DNA of 64,000 bases from Xanthostigma xanthostigma (Eukaryota; Arthropoda; Insecta; Raphidioptera; Raphidiidae). The position numbers were made by a program, and so were the translations under genes. How positions within the stretch are numbered: position 1 is the stretch's first letter; every line of letters starts with the position of its first letter. Shown here one piece after another: positions 1 to 10,085 of the stretch. A model generated the notes under the pieces. The model did no database searches. It was not told the DNA's origin and saw only the letters and a list, made by a program, of their open reading frames with translations. The stretch covers positions 17,708,509 through 17,772,508 of the forward strand of contig OY754475.1 in assembly GCA_963575645.1 (NCBI GenBank). Reading direction: 5' to 3'.

Positions 1-294
1 ATGTCGCTAGTTCCCGCCTGGTGCGGTGCAGTGACACGCCATTTGACGCAGCCAAATTACAGGAGCTTGCACCCGACTACTTGATGTCGCTACATGATAT
101 GGATACAGTTTTTATTGACAAAACGTTGTTATATTGTACAAAATATTTACAAATTATCTATATACAAAGCCCTTCCGCGTTTATCGCTCTTTTTATTAGT
201 GAAAATCGTATGAAAATCCGTTCGGTAGTTTTTGAGTTTATCGCACTCAGACAGACAGACAGAACCGTCTCTGGGACTTTGTTTTATAATATAT
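1..294 (+). repeat. 3' end of an insect interspersed repeat
   Basis: The stretch ends in the phrase atccgttcggtagttttt followed by three acaga units and ttgttttataatat. I associate this word order with the 3' tails of common insect retroelements. Its left end lies outside the window. No plausible coding frame was seen. Confidence 0.4.
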
Positions 295-1010
295 TACCAT
301 TCCAACCCACAAGTCGGGAATGGTACTAGTTTAGGTCAAAAATATTTTTAACAAAAAAATTGAACCGACTTCACACTAAAAAGTAAAAAATAATTGCGTA
401 TTGAAATGTTTTGGAGTCGGTGTAGTTCTCGGAATAGATTTCATTTTGGGCTGACTCCGACTCCAAAACATTTCAATTGGCAATTATTTTTTACTTTTTA
501 GTGTGAAGTCTGTTCAATTTTTTTGTTAAAAATATTTTATTTTTCTCTTTTTAGTGTTAGTCTAACACTAAAAATCGGTGAACATACATAAAAAACATTA
601 TGCGTTTCTTTGAAATTTGAGAGTTTCCCTCGATTTCTCCGGATTCCACCATCAGATCCCAACTTGGTTTCGATGGGACCACCTCTGAGGTGCACTCTTT
701 CGAATAAAAAAAAAATTTGAAAATCGATCCATAATTGACGGAGAAATCGGTGAACATACATAAAAAAAAAATATATATATACAGACGAACATAGAACCTC
801 CTCCTTTTTGTTGAAGTCGGTTAAAAAATCACTTTTCAAAATTGTACAATATCTCTTTGTTTTGAGATCGCCCGAATCCAAAAAACATATTTTGGAAAAA
901 ACTCTGTGCGTCTGTTTGTCTTTGAGCACGATACGGGTCAAACGGATGAGCGGATTGAAACCAAATTTTGGGAGGATGTTTGGTATGCAAATATGAAAAG
1001 CCCTATAAGA
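295..1010 (+). repeat. Family B repeat, 5' half, split by a family A insertion
   Basis: The conserved 5' end (ccattccaacccacaag, then tagtttaggtcaaaaat) lies at 295-343 and resumes at 834 with tcacttttcaaaattg. It runs through the conserved block around ttttgggaggatgtttgg to about 1010. Comparison with the intact copy at 23446-24040 shows that everything between 344 and 833 is an insertion. The 3' half of B is missing here. Confidence 0.75.
344..833 (+). mobile_element. Family A foldback element, copy 1
   Basis: About 490 bp inserted in a B repeat, flanked by aaaaat on both sides (338-343 and 834-839). The left part (about 344-545) is a foldback whose arms read gaaatgttttggagtcgg and its complement. 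The right part (550-830) is a single-copy tail containing ccatcagatcc and ending cttttt-gttgaagtcggtt. The terminal words resemble a repeat common in Lepidoptera. There is no transposase, so the superfamily is unknown. Confidence 0.7.
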
Positions 1011-1361
1011 CGATTTATACGAAAGGAAAGAAGCAGTGTTTTCATAACTTTAATCGCGCAACATCTTACTGGTTACGGATCATATAATAGAAGGGGAGTT
1101 ATATAATATCTACCTAGTACTACTGACAATGGACAGCGTAATTGATCAATTAAAACAGAAACAAAAGGCCAGCGCCACTCAATTAAAACTGTTAATTAAA
1201 CGGTAAATCTCTATTACCGCCATCTTTTTAGCACACAACGAGGAAGTTTAATAACTGCACTTGATTAGCCCATATTTTCAACTCCACGAAGCGTTGAACT
1301 ATAGTAAAGAAGGAAAATTTAAGGAGTTAGTACAGTACGGTACGGCAATGAACCAATGTTG
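1011..1361. other. Unassigned AT-rich stretch
   Basis: No coding frame, RNA gene or repeat found elsewhere in the window was recognised here. Confidence 0.5.
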
Positions 1362-1776
1362 AAAGGCTAGAAACGCTGCTAGATTCCTTGCTAGATCTGC
1401 CTACTAGTTTTCTAGCGCTGGTTTTCTTGATTACTGTTAAGTGCTCGCTTCACACGAGACTATTTTTCAAGCTAGTTTTGTGAATAAATCTGGAGCGTGA
1501 CAGTTCAAATATAAACAGAGAAAAACGTGTCTGTTGTCTGACTCTGAGTAGAATGACATCAGGTTGGTTTGTGGGCGTTTGTTCAAGTCGTCCACGCGAC
1601 AAGATACTGATTCCTGATTGTTCCTGTTCATACCTAGCAGGGAAAATAGCCCCTGTTCTAATTTAAGAGCTAGCAGGTGGGCCCGCAGCGACGTTATTTC
1701 CAGCCTCGTACCCAGCCTACCGACCAGCAGAATTCCAAGCAGTGTTTCTAGCAGCGTTTCTAGCCTCGTGTGCAAA
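1362..1776 (+). mobile_element. Family C CTAG-rich element, copy 1
   Basis: It starts ggctagaaacgctgctagattcc and ends with the inverted form tttctagcctcgtgtgca. CTAG-containing words are dense in both arms (actagttttctagcgctgg). The interior carries acgtgtctgttgtctgactc, which is conserved in the other long copies at 3247, 31575 and 62988. The outermost GGCCGC of the family consensus is lost. It is a non-coding terminal-inverted-repeat DNA element. Confidence 0.6.
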
Positions 1777-2499
1777 CTGTCTCCAAATTAAATTTCATCA
1801 CAATCGGCCCAGCGGTTTATCCGTGAAAGCGTAACAGACAGGGCTACTTTCGCATTTATAATAGTATGGATTACCGAAATAAAATTGCCGCGGGGAAAAG
1901 TTATAACACTGTTTCAACTCAATCGCGTGCAAAGTCGCAGGTAGCGGCTAGTAAATAATAATTTTGTATCTACAAAATTTCAAAATCGTCCGAGAACGTG
2001 CGCGCAATAAAATTTTTAGTGTAGACCTTTGTGTAAGAAACATTTCTCGCTAACTGGCTTGGCTACGATGTCTTTTTAAAGTCTTTACCAAAAAAAGTTG
2101 ATGTGGAAAGTCTCTGAACAAAGAAACTAACAACACGCTATTAATGGAATTTTTATGGCTACTTGCATCACTTCAACTGCGCGTTTCGAAACTCCGTTCT
2201 CTTTCTAAGCATTTTCTGTTCTCACTGCTTTTGAGAGAACAAATCAAAGACACTGATTTTTTTTCAAAGCTTTCTTGATAAGGGGTTTTTTTGGTATACT
2301 TTTCTACGTCTGGTGCTACAGGTAGGTACCACAGTTAAAATCAGATAAGGGTGTGGGTAAGTTATTAAATACCGCTAGAGACCATGAAAATATTCTCTTC
2401 TTTCTCTCTCGCAGTATGTCACAAAGTAAAGTCAATTACGTAAAATTTTACTTTTTTTGCACACTTAAAAAATTTGTTAATAATAAAACATATAATTAG
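1777..2499. other. Insect repeat tail, then unassigned sequence
   Basis: Bases 1795-1868 (atttcatcacaatcggcc ... gcatttataatagtatgga) match the 3' tail of a very common insect retroelement type. From 1870 to 2499 no supported feature was seen. Confidence 0.4.
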
Positions 2500-2692
2500 T
2501 AAATTCAAAACTTTGATTAACGTCTGAATAGAACTCTTCAAATAAATAAAATTGTCGACCAATCCGGATCGAAACGTCATCTTTTGTTATATTGATTTAT
2601 ATTTTTATATTATTTTTTGTCAATACCTATATAGTCTGAATAAAATTGGTCGATAATTTTATTTATTTGAAAACATAATTAGTAATCTACTT
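2500..2692. repeat. Family I AT-rich foldback, copy 1
   Basis: The arms pair aataaataaaattgtcgacc (2543-) with ggtcgataattttatttatt (2648-). The loop keeps the family signature atccggatcgaaacgtca. Other copies lie at 6005, 26505, 38275 and 53600. Confidence 0.6.
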
Positions 2693-2717
2693 TTAAACAT
2701 AAAATTTACAAATATTA

Positions 2718-2838
2718 ATGCGTTCAACGTCCAATTCTCGACTTTATGGCATAAGAGACGCCATTCGCACCATTACTATTTTCCATCTATCACACTTCCC
2801 GTTATTTTCTACATTTTTAAACTTCCACTTAAACAGTA
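2718..2838 (+). pseudogene. LINE reverse-transcriptase C-terminal fragment
   Basis: The open frame gcg ttc aac ... cag tag gives a peptide with HKRRHSHHYYFPSITLPVIF, ending at a stop near 2836. It is collinear with the minus-strand LINE fragment at 38655-39040, which shares RRH-HHYYFxSxTLPVIFY. This pattern (basic-aromatic block, then LPxxFY) is typical of the last 60 residues of non-LTR retrotransposon ORF2. It is truncated 5'. Confidence 0.5.
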
Positions 2839-2839
2839 G

Positions 2840-3133
2840 CAATGGGCAAATGGAGGAATTTTAGGACATCAGGATAAGGTAAGCAATTTTTGAGCACAGG
2901 ACTTTAACAAGGTAATCGGCCATGGCCTTGAATAAAGAACCATCTCGATATTTATCTGGAATTATTGAGAGAAACCATGGAAAACTTCAACAAGATGACC
3001 GATACAGGAATTACCGTTTCTCGGTGAGGGGCAGCAGGAAATAGTTCCAGCCACATCTGCCCCCGCCAGGATTTGAACCCGGTACCTCCCGAATGCGAGT
3101 CTAGTGCTCCTATCACTACGCCACCCCGCTCGA
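2840..3133 (-). repeat. tRNA-derived SINE
   Basis: On the minus strand the head has an A box, TGGCGTAGTGATAGG (plus 3109-3123), and a B box, GGTTCAAATCC (plus 3069-3079), at internal RNA polymerase III promoter spacing. It resembles tRNA-related SINE heads common in insects (cattcgggaggtaccggg). The body runs on through accgagaaacggtaattcc to about 2840. The tRNA-like part does not keep a foldable acceptor stem, so it is not a tRNA gene. Confidence 0.7.
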
Positions 3134-3246
3134 TCAATTTTACAAATATTTAGAATCATTTTCGTACCTAGCTTTAGTAGTGAGTTGTTGACGATTTTAG
3201 CATTATTGAAACAAAATCATAAGAATAAATAAATAACCCGAAGTAC

Positions 3247-3730
3247 AAAGACCGCTGTCGCTAGAATCACTGCTGCACACGAGGCTGGATTTGCCGTTAG
3301 ATTCCTTGCTAGACTTGACTACTAGTTTTCTAGCGCTGGTTTTCTTGACTGCTTTTATTTGTTTACTTCGCACGAGACGTCTTTTTAAGCTTATTTTGTG
3401 GATAGATCTTGCGCGCAAGCAGTGTCCGTTCAAATATAAACACAGAGCAAAACGTGTCTGTTGTCTGACTCTGAGCAGAATGTCGCCATGCTGGTTTGTG
3501 TGCGTTTGTTCAAGTCGCCCACTGCTTCATGATTAGTTCTTGCTCAGAGCAAACAGAAGGATCTAGCAAAAAAGTAGCCCCTGTTCTAATTTTAAAACCT
3601 ATCTTGTGAGCTAGCAGGCCAGCCCGCAGTGACGTCATTTCCAGCTTCGTACCCAGCCTACCGGCCAGCAGAAGTCCAAGCAACCAGCACAAGTCTAGCG
3701 GCAAAACCAACCTTGCGTGCAGCGGCTTTT
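3247..3730 (+). mobile_element. Family C CTAG-rich element, copy 2
   Basis: The left end, aagaccgctg, is interrupted by about 14 bases before gctgcacacgaggctgg. The right end, ttgcgtgcagcggctttt, is the inverted complement. This is the longest near-complete copy (about 480 bp), with actagttttctagcgctgg near one end and ctagcaggccagcccgcag near the other. It is non-coding. Confidence 0.65.
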
Positions 3731-4139
3731 AAATTCAAATCTGATTTGTCGTAGTCAGGAAAAAACAACTGTTTCTGTTCAATGCCAGTTTGAGGGCGTC
3801 AAGTCCTTTTTAAGTAACAAGATATTGTCTGGTGGTGAATTATAAATGATCGGAGACGGTGGCCTGACACTAAATCAATTTATTGATAAGGTTAGAGCAT
3901 CAACTATTGATGCGTGCAAAGGTACTCGACGAAAATACGAAGTCAATTTCAGATTTTTCCGCATTTTAAACTCTCTTCTTGTAGCCAAGGTTAAAATGTT
4001 ATATGAATGCAGGATTGTACACATCGTTGTCAGAAAAGATTAGCTTTAGGAGAAAGAGGTTATATAAAGTAATAGCTTATGTATCTAGGGCGTAATAAAT
4101 TATATTATGACATTATGGTAAAACGAACGACAGCGAGTT
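3731..4139. other. Unassigned stretch
   Basis: A 65-codon open frame (3846-4043) has no recognisable domain and no splice context. Nothing else was seen. Confidence 0.4.
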
Positions 4140-4390
4140 TTAACAGTCGCACAAGTCAACTAGTTAAGAATGCTTTGATTATTTTTTACATGACGTGGAA
4201 CGTATTATGTAGGTAACCATGGCAACGAATAGCAAATATAATATTGAATACTAGCCATTACCCGCGTCACCTCACGCGATTTCAAAAATTTTATTTTCTT
4301 TATTATACTATAATTATATCAAATGTCAACATTTTAAAGTTGGAATTGTCCCGTCATCCAATTGGCTGGGATTTTTTTTTCATATTACAG
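4140..4390 (+). repeat. Family B repeat, 3' portion
   Basis: It contains the conserved run from acatgacgtggaacgta through actagccattacccgcgtc to ccaattggctggga. The 5' half is absent. Confidence 0.65.
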
Positions 4391-4625
4391 CTATAAAATA
4401 CAAGCAAGTAAAGTGACTTATTACGTACTAGTGCGGTAAAGTAAAACAAAACACGTCGCACTATATCAATTCTTTAGTTTATCACTGTATGTTAGTTGTT
4501 TTTTTATGATCTACCATTAGAAGTGATGTTTGCTCAAAAGTGAACTGTCAAGAATTTTAAAAATGAAGTGAAAATCAGCTATTTTATAGGAGGCACGTGT
4601 AAAAAAGAAAGAAAGAAAGGTTTTA
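4391..4625 (+). repeat. Family K repeat, copy 1
   Basis: It shares agtgaaaatcagctatttta and taggaggcacgtg with 9290-9618 and, in part, with 18955-19000. In both long copies a family F element follows directly or shortly after, so K may be a preferred host or part of a composite. Confidence 0.5.
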
Positions 4626-5136
4626 TAGTCAGAGTGCCCGTCGGCAAAAATTTTATTGACACATACTCTCCCCAAACTTTGTATATGGCTTCATTAGGCC
4701 TAGTCTGACACCTATTTCCTCTATGACTTTTCTTGATTTTGGGGCGTTTTCCCTCTAAATTTTCCGAAAGATGTCGTTTTGACGACATGTAAAAAATTAT
4801 AGATACAAATAACATGAACCATTTAAAATGTCTGGCACCTCGAATATGTCGAACATATTCGAGATGTCAGACATTTTAAATGGTTCATGTTATTTGTCAG
4901 AGAACATTATTTTAGCGTTTTGGTTGAAGTTTTTAAGCTATCCAATTAAAAAAACAAACAATATCTGTAAATTTTTACATGTCATCAAAACGACATCTTT
5001 CGGAAAATTTAGAGGGAAAACTCCCCAAAATCAAGAAAAGTCATAGAGGAAATAGGTAATGAAGCCATATACAAAAGTTTGGGGAGAATATGTGTCAGTA
5101 AAATTTTTGCCGACGGGCACGCTGACTATTATAGCA
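4626..5136. mobile_element. Family F palindrome element, complete copy
   Basis: The whole 510 bp is an inverted repeat. The left arm starts agtcagagtgcccgtcgg and the right arm ends ccgacgggcacgctgact. The centre (about 4828-4882) is a near-perfect palindrome reading aaaatgtctggcacctcg and its complement. The arms diverge where the right one carries a segment lacking in the left (about 4900-4975). Partial copies at 9766-10085 and 41206-41527 keep one arm plus the central palindrome. Confidence 0.75.
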
Positions 5137-5364
5137 CAAAGAAAGAGAAAATTCGAAAATCTGAATTTGTTATTTTATGTAGAACTATCACGAATAATAG
5201 TTTTTAGGGTTCTGTCAAAACCCTTTTCCTCACAGCTACAGATATCAAACAGAAATTAATATCAAAATTCGAAGTTTTATTATTCCACAGTCTGGTAAAA
5301 AAAAAACTTCTAACTCAACACAATAAAAAGATACGGCCTTTAACTACACAATAAGTTTCTCTAA

Positions 5365-5660
5365 TACAGTAGAACCACTGTAAGTCGAACTTCAAATTAT
5401 AGAGTTTTCGACTTATATTTCGACTTAGGCGGATTTTGTAAGAAAATGTTCGACTTGTAGAGTTTAAGATATATTCTAACTAATTTTGAGTTGCAATGTT
5501 CGAGATAAAGAGGTCCAATTTATTTTTTCGAGCTATGGAGGGAAAATATGTCTCGAAATGGGTTGTAGGGCTGATATTTCGAGTAATGGATGTTTTGGGG
5601 CTTAAAGGGAAGTAAACTAAACATTTTTTCGAGTTTTGGAGGTTTTCAAAAGTCGAATGT
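5365..5660 (+). mobile_element. Tigger/pogo-like MITE, truncated right end
   Basis: It begins ta|cagtagaaccactgtaag and continues with gtcgaactt, gttttcgacttata and ttcgagataaagag. The copy at 31134-31463 has the same order and both ends. TA before CAG fits pogo-like target choice. The right terminus is lost at the next foldback. Confidence 0.55.
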
Positions 5661-5661
5661 G

Positions 5662-5945
5662 TGTAGGAACCATCTTGAATCGGAGGTTCACGAAACACAT
5701 TTTAAGCATAGCCAATGTCACAGGTTTTCGTAACGGAAATTGACCTAACAACAATGCTAGAAAAAAAACAAAAGAAAAACTATTGTTTTTTCTAACACTG
5801 TCGTCAGGCAAATATCCGTTGCGCAAACCGAGACGTTGGCTATGCTTAAAATATGTTTCGTCGACCTCCGCTAGCACTTCGGCCGAACACAAGATTGCTT
5901 TGCGCCCGTAGCTATGTTTCTCCTTTCGTTCGAGATGGTTCCTAC
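5662..5945. repeat. Imperfect foldback element
   Basis: Left-arm words gtaggaaccatcttgaa, cacgaaacacattttaagc and atagccaatgtc reappear inverted as gttggctatgcttaaa, atatgtttcgtcgacctcc and gagatggttcctac. The right arm has an insertion of about 45 bases. A 116-codon minus-strand open frame across it shows no domain and is treated as chance. Confidence 0.5.
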
Positions 5946-6004
5946 AAGTAAGCGAAAGTAACGCCATCCTGCGCGTTGATTGTTAACCATATTTAATTCT
6001 AATC

Positions 6005-6276
6005 ATTGATTAACGTCTGATTAGAACTCTTCAATAAATAAAACTATCGACCAATTTTTCAGACAATATATTATTTTTTTCAATATTTTGATACTAATTA
6101 ATTATTTTGAAAGAATTTTACATAAAGCGAATTAGAAATTAATTATTAATTATTTTTTATATTTTTTAGATCCGTTCTGAAGAAGATCCAAATCCGGATC
6201 GAAACGTTAATGTATTAATTATATTTTTTGTTAATATATTGTCTGAAAAATTGGTCGATAATTTTATTTATTGAAC
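6005..6276. repeat. Family I AT-rich foldback, copy 2
   Basis: The arms are ttcaataaataaaactatcg and its inverse near 6255. The loop holds ctgaagaagatccaaatcc followed by ggatcgaaacgtta. Confidence 0.6.
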
Positions 6277-6856
6277 ATATTTAATTCTTATAATGTTTCG
6301 GGACCCTCAAGCCACGAGTTCTACTACCAGTTGTCTGCGTCTTATTTTGTACACTATTTTGGCACGAAACTCTAAAAAGTCTGGAGAAAATTTTAAATAC
6401 AAATTCCGTTTTGGAAACACTGAAAATTGTTTGTAAAATATTTATGTGACGCGTTTGGCAACACTGGAAACATATTTTTAATATACCTTGAATGTAGCAT
6501 TGGTGACTCAAAGAATCCTCAAGAAAAGATTTACTGAAGCAGAAGTCAATGTTTGAACAAGTATTCCCAATGGAAAAGACGCGGTTTCACTGAAAAAAGT
6601 GAGGTTATTATTAGGAAGCGAGAAGAAGAAGAAGATGTGCCAGTGTTGGACTAAAGCTTTGAATAAATTCTTGTTCTTAAAAATTTCAAAAAAGTCTTTA
6701 TTTTAAATAGAATTTTACGATGTTGTAAGTTATTACAAGTTAAAATAAAATGTTCAGAGACAGTAAACGTTCACTTTTGTTAACAACGCTTGAAATCTAG
6801 CATCCAAACCTAACAAGGAATCTAGTGGCAAAACCAGCCGTGTGTACTCTTGATGC
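6277..6856. other. Unassigned sequence with a family C scrap
   Basis: Only 6795-6856 (aacaaggaatctagtggc ... agccgtgtgtac) is recognisable, as an inverted terminal scrap of family C. No gene was supported in the rest. Confidence 0.4.
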
Positions 6857-6954
6857 CAAAACTTTTAGCGATACGATGTTCCCATGACGGCCAAACTAAG
6901 AATTAAAAATTTTAAATATAACAGATTTTCTATGGAAACGCTAGCTAACAACGG

Positions 6955-7235
6955 TTGGTACTTTTTCACTCGTATGGGCTATGTGCACGATGCGAGCGTT
7001 TGTGGTGAGCACTAGGGGAAACTTCGATCTCTAATTTCCGTATGTTAGTGAGCAATGTTTATTAAAAGTGAAAGTAGTTATAATTTTATAAAGTTTTTTA
7101 ATTACAAAGAAAACATAGGAAAACTAAGCGATCTGGAATTGCTTGTTGTGTTCCAGGCTGTTGCGCTGATGGCGATTTAAGTAAAATAAAGACCATTGGC
7201 GCCCTAATTTGACGTTCCGCTGTCAGTATAAACAA
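6955..7235 (+). mobile_element. THAP-containing DNA-transposon relic, copy 1
   Basis: It is shared, inverted, with 54785-55075: gcgagcgtttgtggtgagc, the leader, the short coding relic at 7114-7215, and the end gacgttccgctgtcagt. In one frame the relic reads ACCVPGCCADG, which looks like the first zinc-binding pair of a THAP domain. THAP domains start P-element-type transposases and some host factors. The start ATG is destroyed by a one-base loss, and the frame stops after about 33 codons. It is probably an internally deleted P-like element; the family call is inference. Confidence 0.4.
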
Positions 7236-8099
7236 ATTAACATCAGTTTTCCTTATTACATTTTTTTTTACACATCATGGCCAACTAAAGTTTTTGACTT
7301 ATCACTATAGAAACATGTCGCGATTTCCATAAAAAGTGAGTTCAATAACTCTCTATTACCCACTAGCGGCGCTAATAGGCTTCGTGCACACAGCCTATTG
7401 ACAGATAATTTTTTTTATACAATTTTCGGATACCTGTTTTGGAGTATCAATCTTGTAATCAATGCAAATCTCTTTAGTTTTTAATTGGAAATAAAATGAT
7501 GCGGTGCTATTTTATTAAAAAAATGTATCAAGATATTTTACGTTAAAATGTGAATTTCATGTCTATTTGTAAAAGTATAAGATATTTGAATATATTACTT
7601 TTTTGGAACTTAGGATCAAAAAAATTTAAATATGTTTGATTCATGAAGTAATAACCAGGAGAACCAGCTCGAGCGTAGCGGTGGACCGATATCTGTCGCA
7701 TGAACTAATATGGCGTCAGCTACTGGGTAACGCACACACGTTTATGGCTTACATGTGTGCAGTGTCTGTGGAGTTAAACAACTTTGGTTATTATGGCGAA
7801 ACCAGGTGGAAAGAACCGAAGTTTTCACAGGTAGTGATAACAGCGCCATCGCATGTGCGCCAGAAAACGGTCCGTCTCGAAACGCAGCAAGCATAGGAAG
7901 CTAGGTCTCCTGATTAAAGACTTCGTGGTTTGAATCAATCATTTTACGTTGCTACCATGGAAAAAGGAGGTGTCCATTTCTATAAATCAACTTACAAATT
8001 AATTAATATGCTGCTAATTTCAATCAACCAATTTTTTCCGACATAATAATAATAATAATTAACGATATTTTTTACATAAAAAAATAAATCATCAAAATC
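7236..8099. other. Unassigned sequence; the part near 8099 is probably intronic
   Basis: No coding frame with support was seen. Bases just below 8100 would be intron of the minus-strand exon at 8106-9094, since a GTAAGT donor lies at 8105-8100. A short (AAT)n tract lies at 8044-8060. Confidence 0.4.
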
Positions 8100-8105
8100 A
8101 CTTAC

Positions 8106-9094
8106 AAATCTCGTTTGGTTCTTTCTTCCCAAAATTTGTCCCAGAACGAAGATCTATGTTTAATCCTCAAAACGCTTGTCGAAAGTGTCCTTGGCAATTT
8201 GCCGGCATTCAATCCGCCGCCCGGATCTGGCGTTCTTCCATCAGACATGGTTGAGTGTAGGATTGAAGGACTGGAACAATTGCCGGCGGCGCAATGGGAC
8301 AGAGCAGTCTTTTGTGGTATTCTAGAGTAATAATACTCCCTGCTAGGGCTGCAGGGACTGGACAAGTATTTTAAACTATCAGATGAGGACAGCGGCCAAT
8401 TGCATGGTCGGTTTGGATTGCAAGAATGACATAATTCCGACGAAGAATATTGTCCACCGGATGGCGATGCTGATAGATGATGATTTGAAAAGGAATGAGG
8501 AGGTGATGATATTTGACAGTCTACTGAATATCTTGGTGATAATGGTGATTGACAACAATGAGGACAATAAGGACAGGCTGGTAACGATTGTGGTGAGACT
8601 TGGTGACCATCTGGTTGATATTCGGTCGGTTGGAAACAAGATTCATCTATTGATCTTGATATTTGTTGTTCACCAGAAGATTTGGATGATAGTTGAAGAC
8701 AGTGTGGACATAAAGTTAAGTTGTTTCGTTGTGGTGAACAATGGGAATGATCACAGGATGATGATCTGCAAGAGGAATTGTAACAATGATAAGAATAAGG
8801 TGATAGAGAGTAATTGTTCAAGCTGGATGCGTTGGATAAGGAAGAATTCCCGGAGCCGCCGGCGTGGTATCGGTTTTCGGATGGCGGACGTAGATACGAG
8901 GAATCAGGTGGCGTACAAGGAGATTTGCAATGAGAAATCGAACAGGAATGATTGGTTATTGTTGGAATATCAATAAAGGTACTGGATTGTTGATGACTAA
9001 TAAAGGAAGGATCTGGGTCATCAGTTTTGATTGAAGGTACAGGGGAAGGGGTTTTTGAACGATTATGATATCCAGCCAGTTTGCGGTATTCAAT
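8106..9094 (-). CDS. Ser/Pro/Cys/His-rich coding exon of an unidentified gene (partial)
   Basis: The minus-strand frame is free of stops for about 330 codons in an otherwise stop-rich region and ends at a strong GTAAGT donor (plus 8105-8100), leaving phase 2. The peptide is low-complexity, rich in Ser, Pro, Cys and His, with repeated Cys-Pro-x-Cys type patches (CPHCLQLS, CPYCPHCCQSP). It ends in a more globular basic-aromatic tail, RIKHRSSFWDKFWEERTKRD. No methionine occurs upstream of the ATG at 8248-8246. Either translation starts there (47 codons, acceptable cAACCATG context), or, more likely given the long open frame, the exon is entered from an upstream exon. A pyrimidine-rich AG candidate acceptor lies at plus 8998-8997, and the open frame reaches 9094. 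I do not recognise the protein; the Cys patches are not a classical zinc finger. Downstream exons are not identified. Confidence 0.6.
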
Positions 9095-9289
9095 TCACAA
9101 AACGTGTTTTAATTGTTTGAACTAGATCACTTTTAGTGTTTTGTTTATTTTTATTTAGTGTCACTAATTTTTGCACTTCTACACTTAAAAATTTAAGATT
9201 TGTCATTTTTCAGTAAAGCTAGACTTAAAATAAAAAAAAATAATCGATTATATAAAAGTTTTTCTGCACTACCCCCGATAAAACACATG
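9095..9289. other. Sequence upstream of the minus-strand exon
   Basis: AT-rich; it would be 5' flank, intron or leader for the 8106-9094 exon. No clear promoter motif was seen. Confidence 0.3.
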
Positions 9290-9618
9290 TATGCACGCAT
9301 ACATTACATTGCTAGTGCTGTAAAGCAAAACAAAACTTATCGCGCTATAGGGAGAAAGATTGTAAATTATAGACGCTCAACAGTTAAAGTCATCAGCGTG
9401 TATGTGTGTATTAGACAATCTGCTATTCGATTGGTATGACCTCGGGTTTTTGGAAGCGCTAATTCTCAAAAAATATTGGAATGTTTCCTCTAAGTGCCAA
9501 ATCGATAGTAAATTCCTGTTTGTCTTTTTTTTTAATAAATACTTAAAAGCAAAGTGTCTAAAAAATTTGAAAATGAAGTGAAAATCAGCCATTTCATAGG
9601 AGGTACGTGCAAAAAAGT
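9290..9618 (+). repeat. Family K repeat, copy 2
   Basis: It shares gtaaagcaaaacaaaac near the left and aatgaagtgaaaatcagcc near the right with 4391-4625. The interior differs by an insertion around 9400-9540. Confidence 0.45.
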
Positions 9619-9765
9619 ACCATATATTATATCTCGTGCGTAATGAAATTACGACTCGTGTCTTTGTTTAAACTCGTTGGCGCTCATTTTAAATTTGCCA
9701 CAGCTCGTCGTAATGTAACCCATTACGACACTAGCTATACAATCTACTAAGCTGAATTTTATGGT

Positions 9766-10085
9766 AATAGTCAGAGTGCCCGTCGGCAAAAATTTTACTG
9801 ACACATAGGTACTCTCCCCAAACTTTTTATATGGCTTCATTAGGCCTAGACTGATACCTATTTCCTCTATGACTTTTCTTGATTTTGGGGTTGTTTTCTC
9901 TCTAAAATTTCCGTTTTGACGACATGTAAAAATTTATATATACCTACTGTTTGTTTTTTTAATTGGATAGCTTAAAAACTTTAACCAAAACGCTAAAATA
10001 ATGTTCTCTGACAAATAACATGAACCATTTAAAATGTCTGACACCTCGAATATGTCGAACATATTCGAGGTGTCAGACATTTTAT
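9766..10085 (+). mobile_element. Family F element, left arm plus central palindrome
   Basis: It starts agtcagagtgcccgtcgg. It then has attaggcctagactgatacc and the segment ttggatagcttaaaaac, which the complete copy keeps only in its other arm. It stops inside or just after the central palindrome (10032-10085, cacctcgaatatgtcg). Confidence 0.7.

Noticed and set aside
537-941. 134-codon minus-strand ORF, with relatives at 13918 and 20472
   Set aside because: It is the tail of family A read through low-complexity (A)n; the recurring frame reflects repeat identity, and the N-terminal half differs with each flank.
3060-3130. tRNA gene on the minus strand
   Set aside because: A and B boxes are present but there is no foldable acceptor or anticodon arm; the downstream body marks it as a SINE.
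5617-5967. 116-codon minus-strand ORF
   Set aside because: Lies across the two arms of a foldback; no domain, and the frame is a by-product of the inverted sequence.
8383-8976. 197-codon plus-strand open frame
   Set aside because: Antisense shadow of the minus-strand exon; full of ATG/GAT codons produced by the Ser/His/Asn-rich complement, with no splice context.
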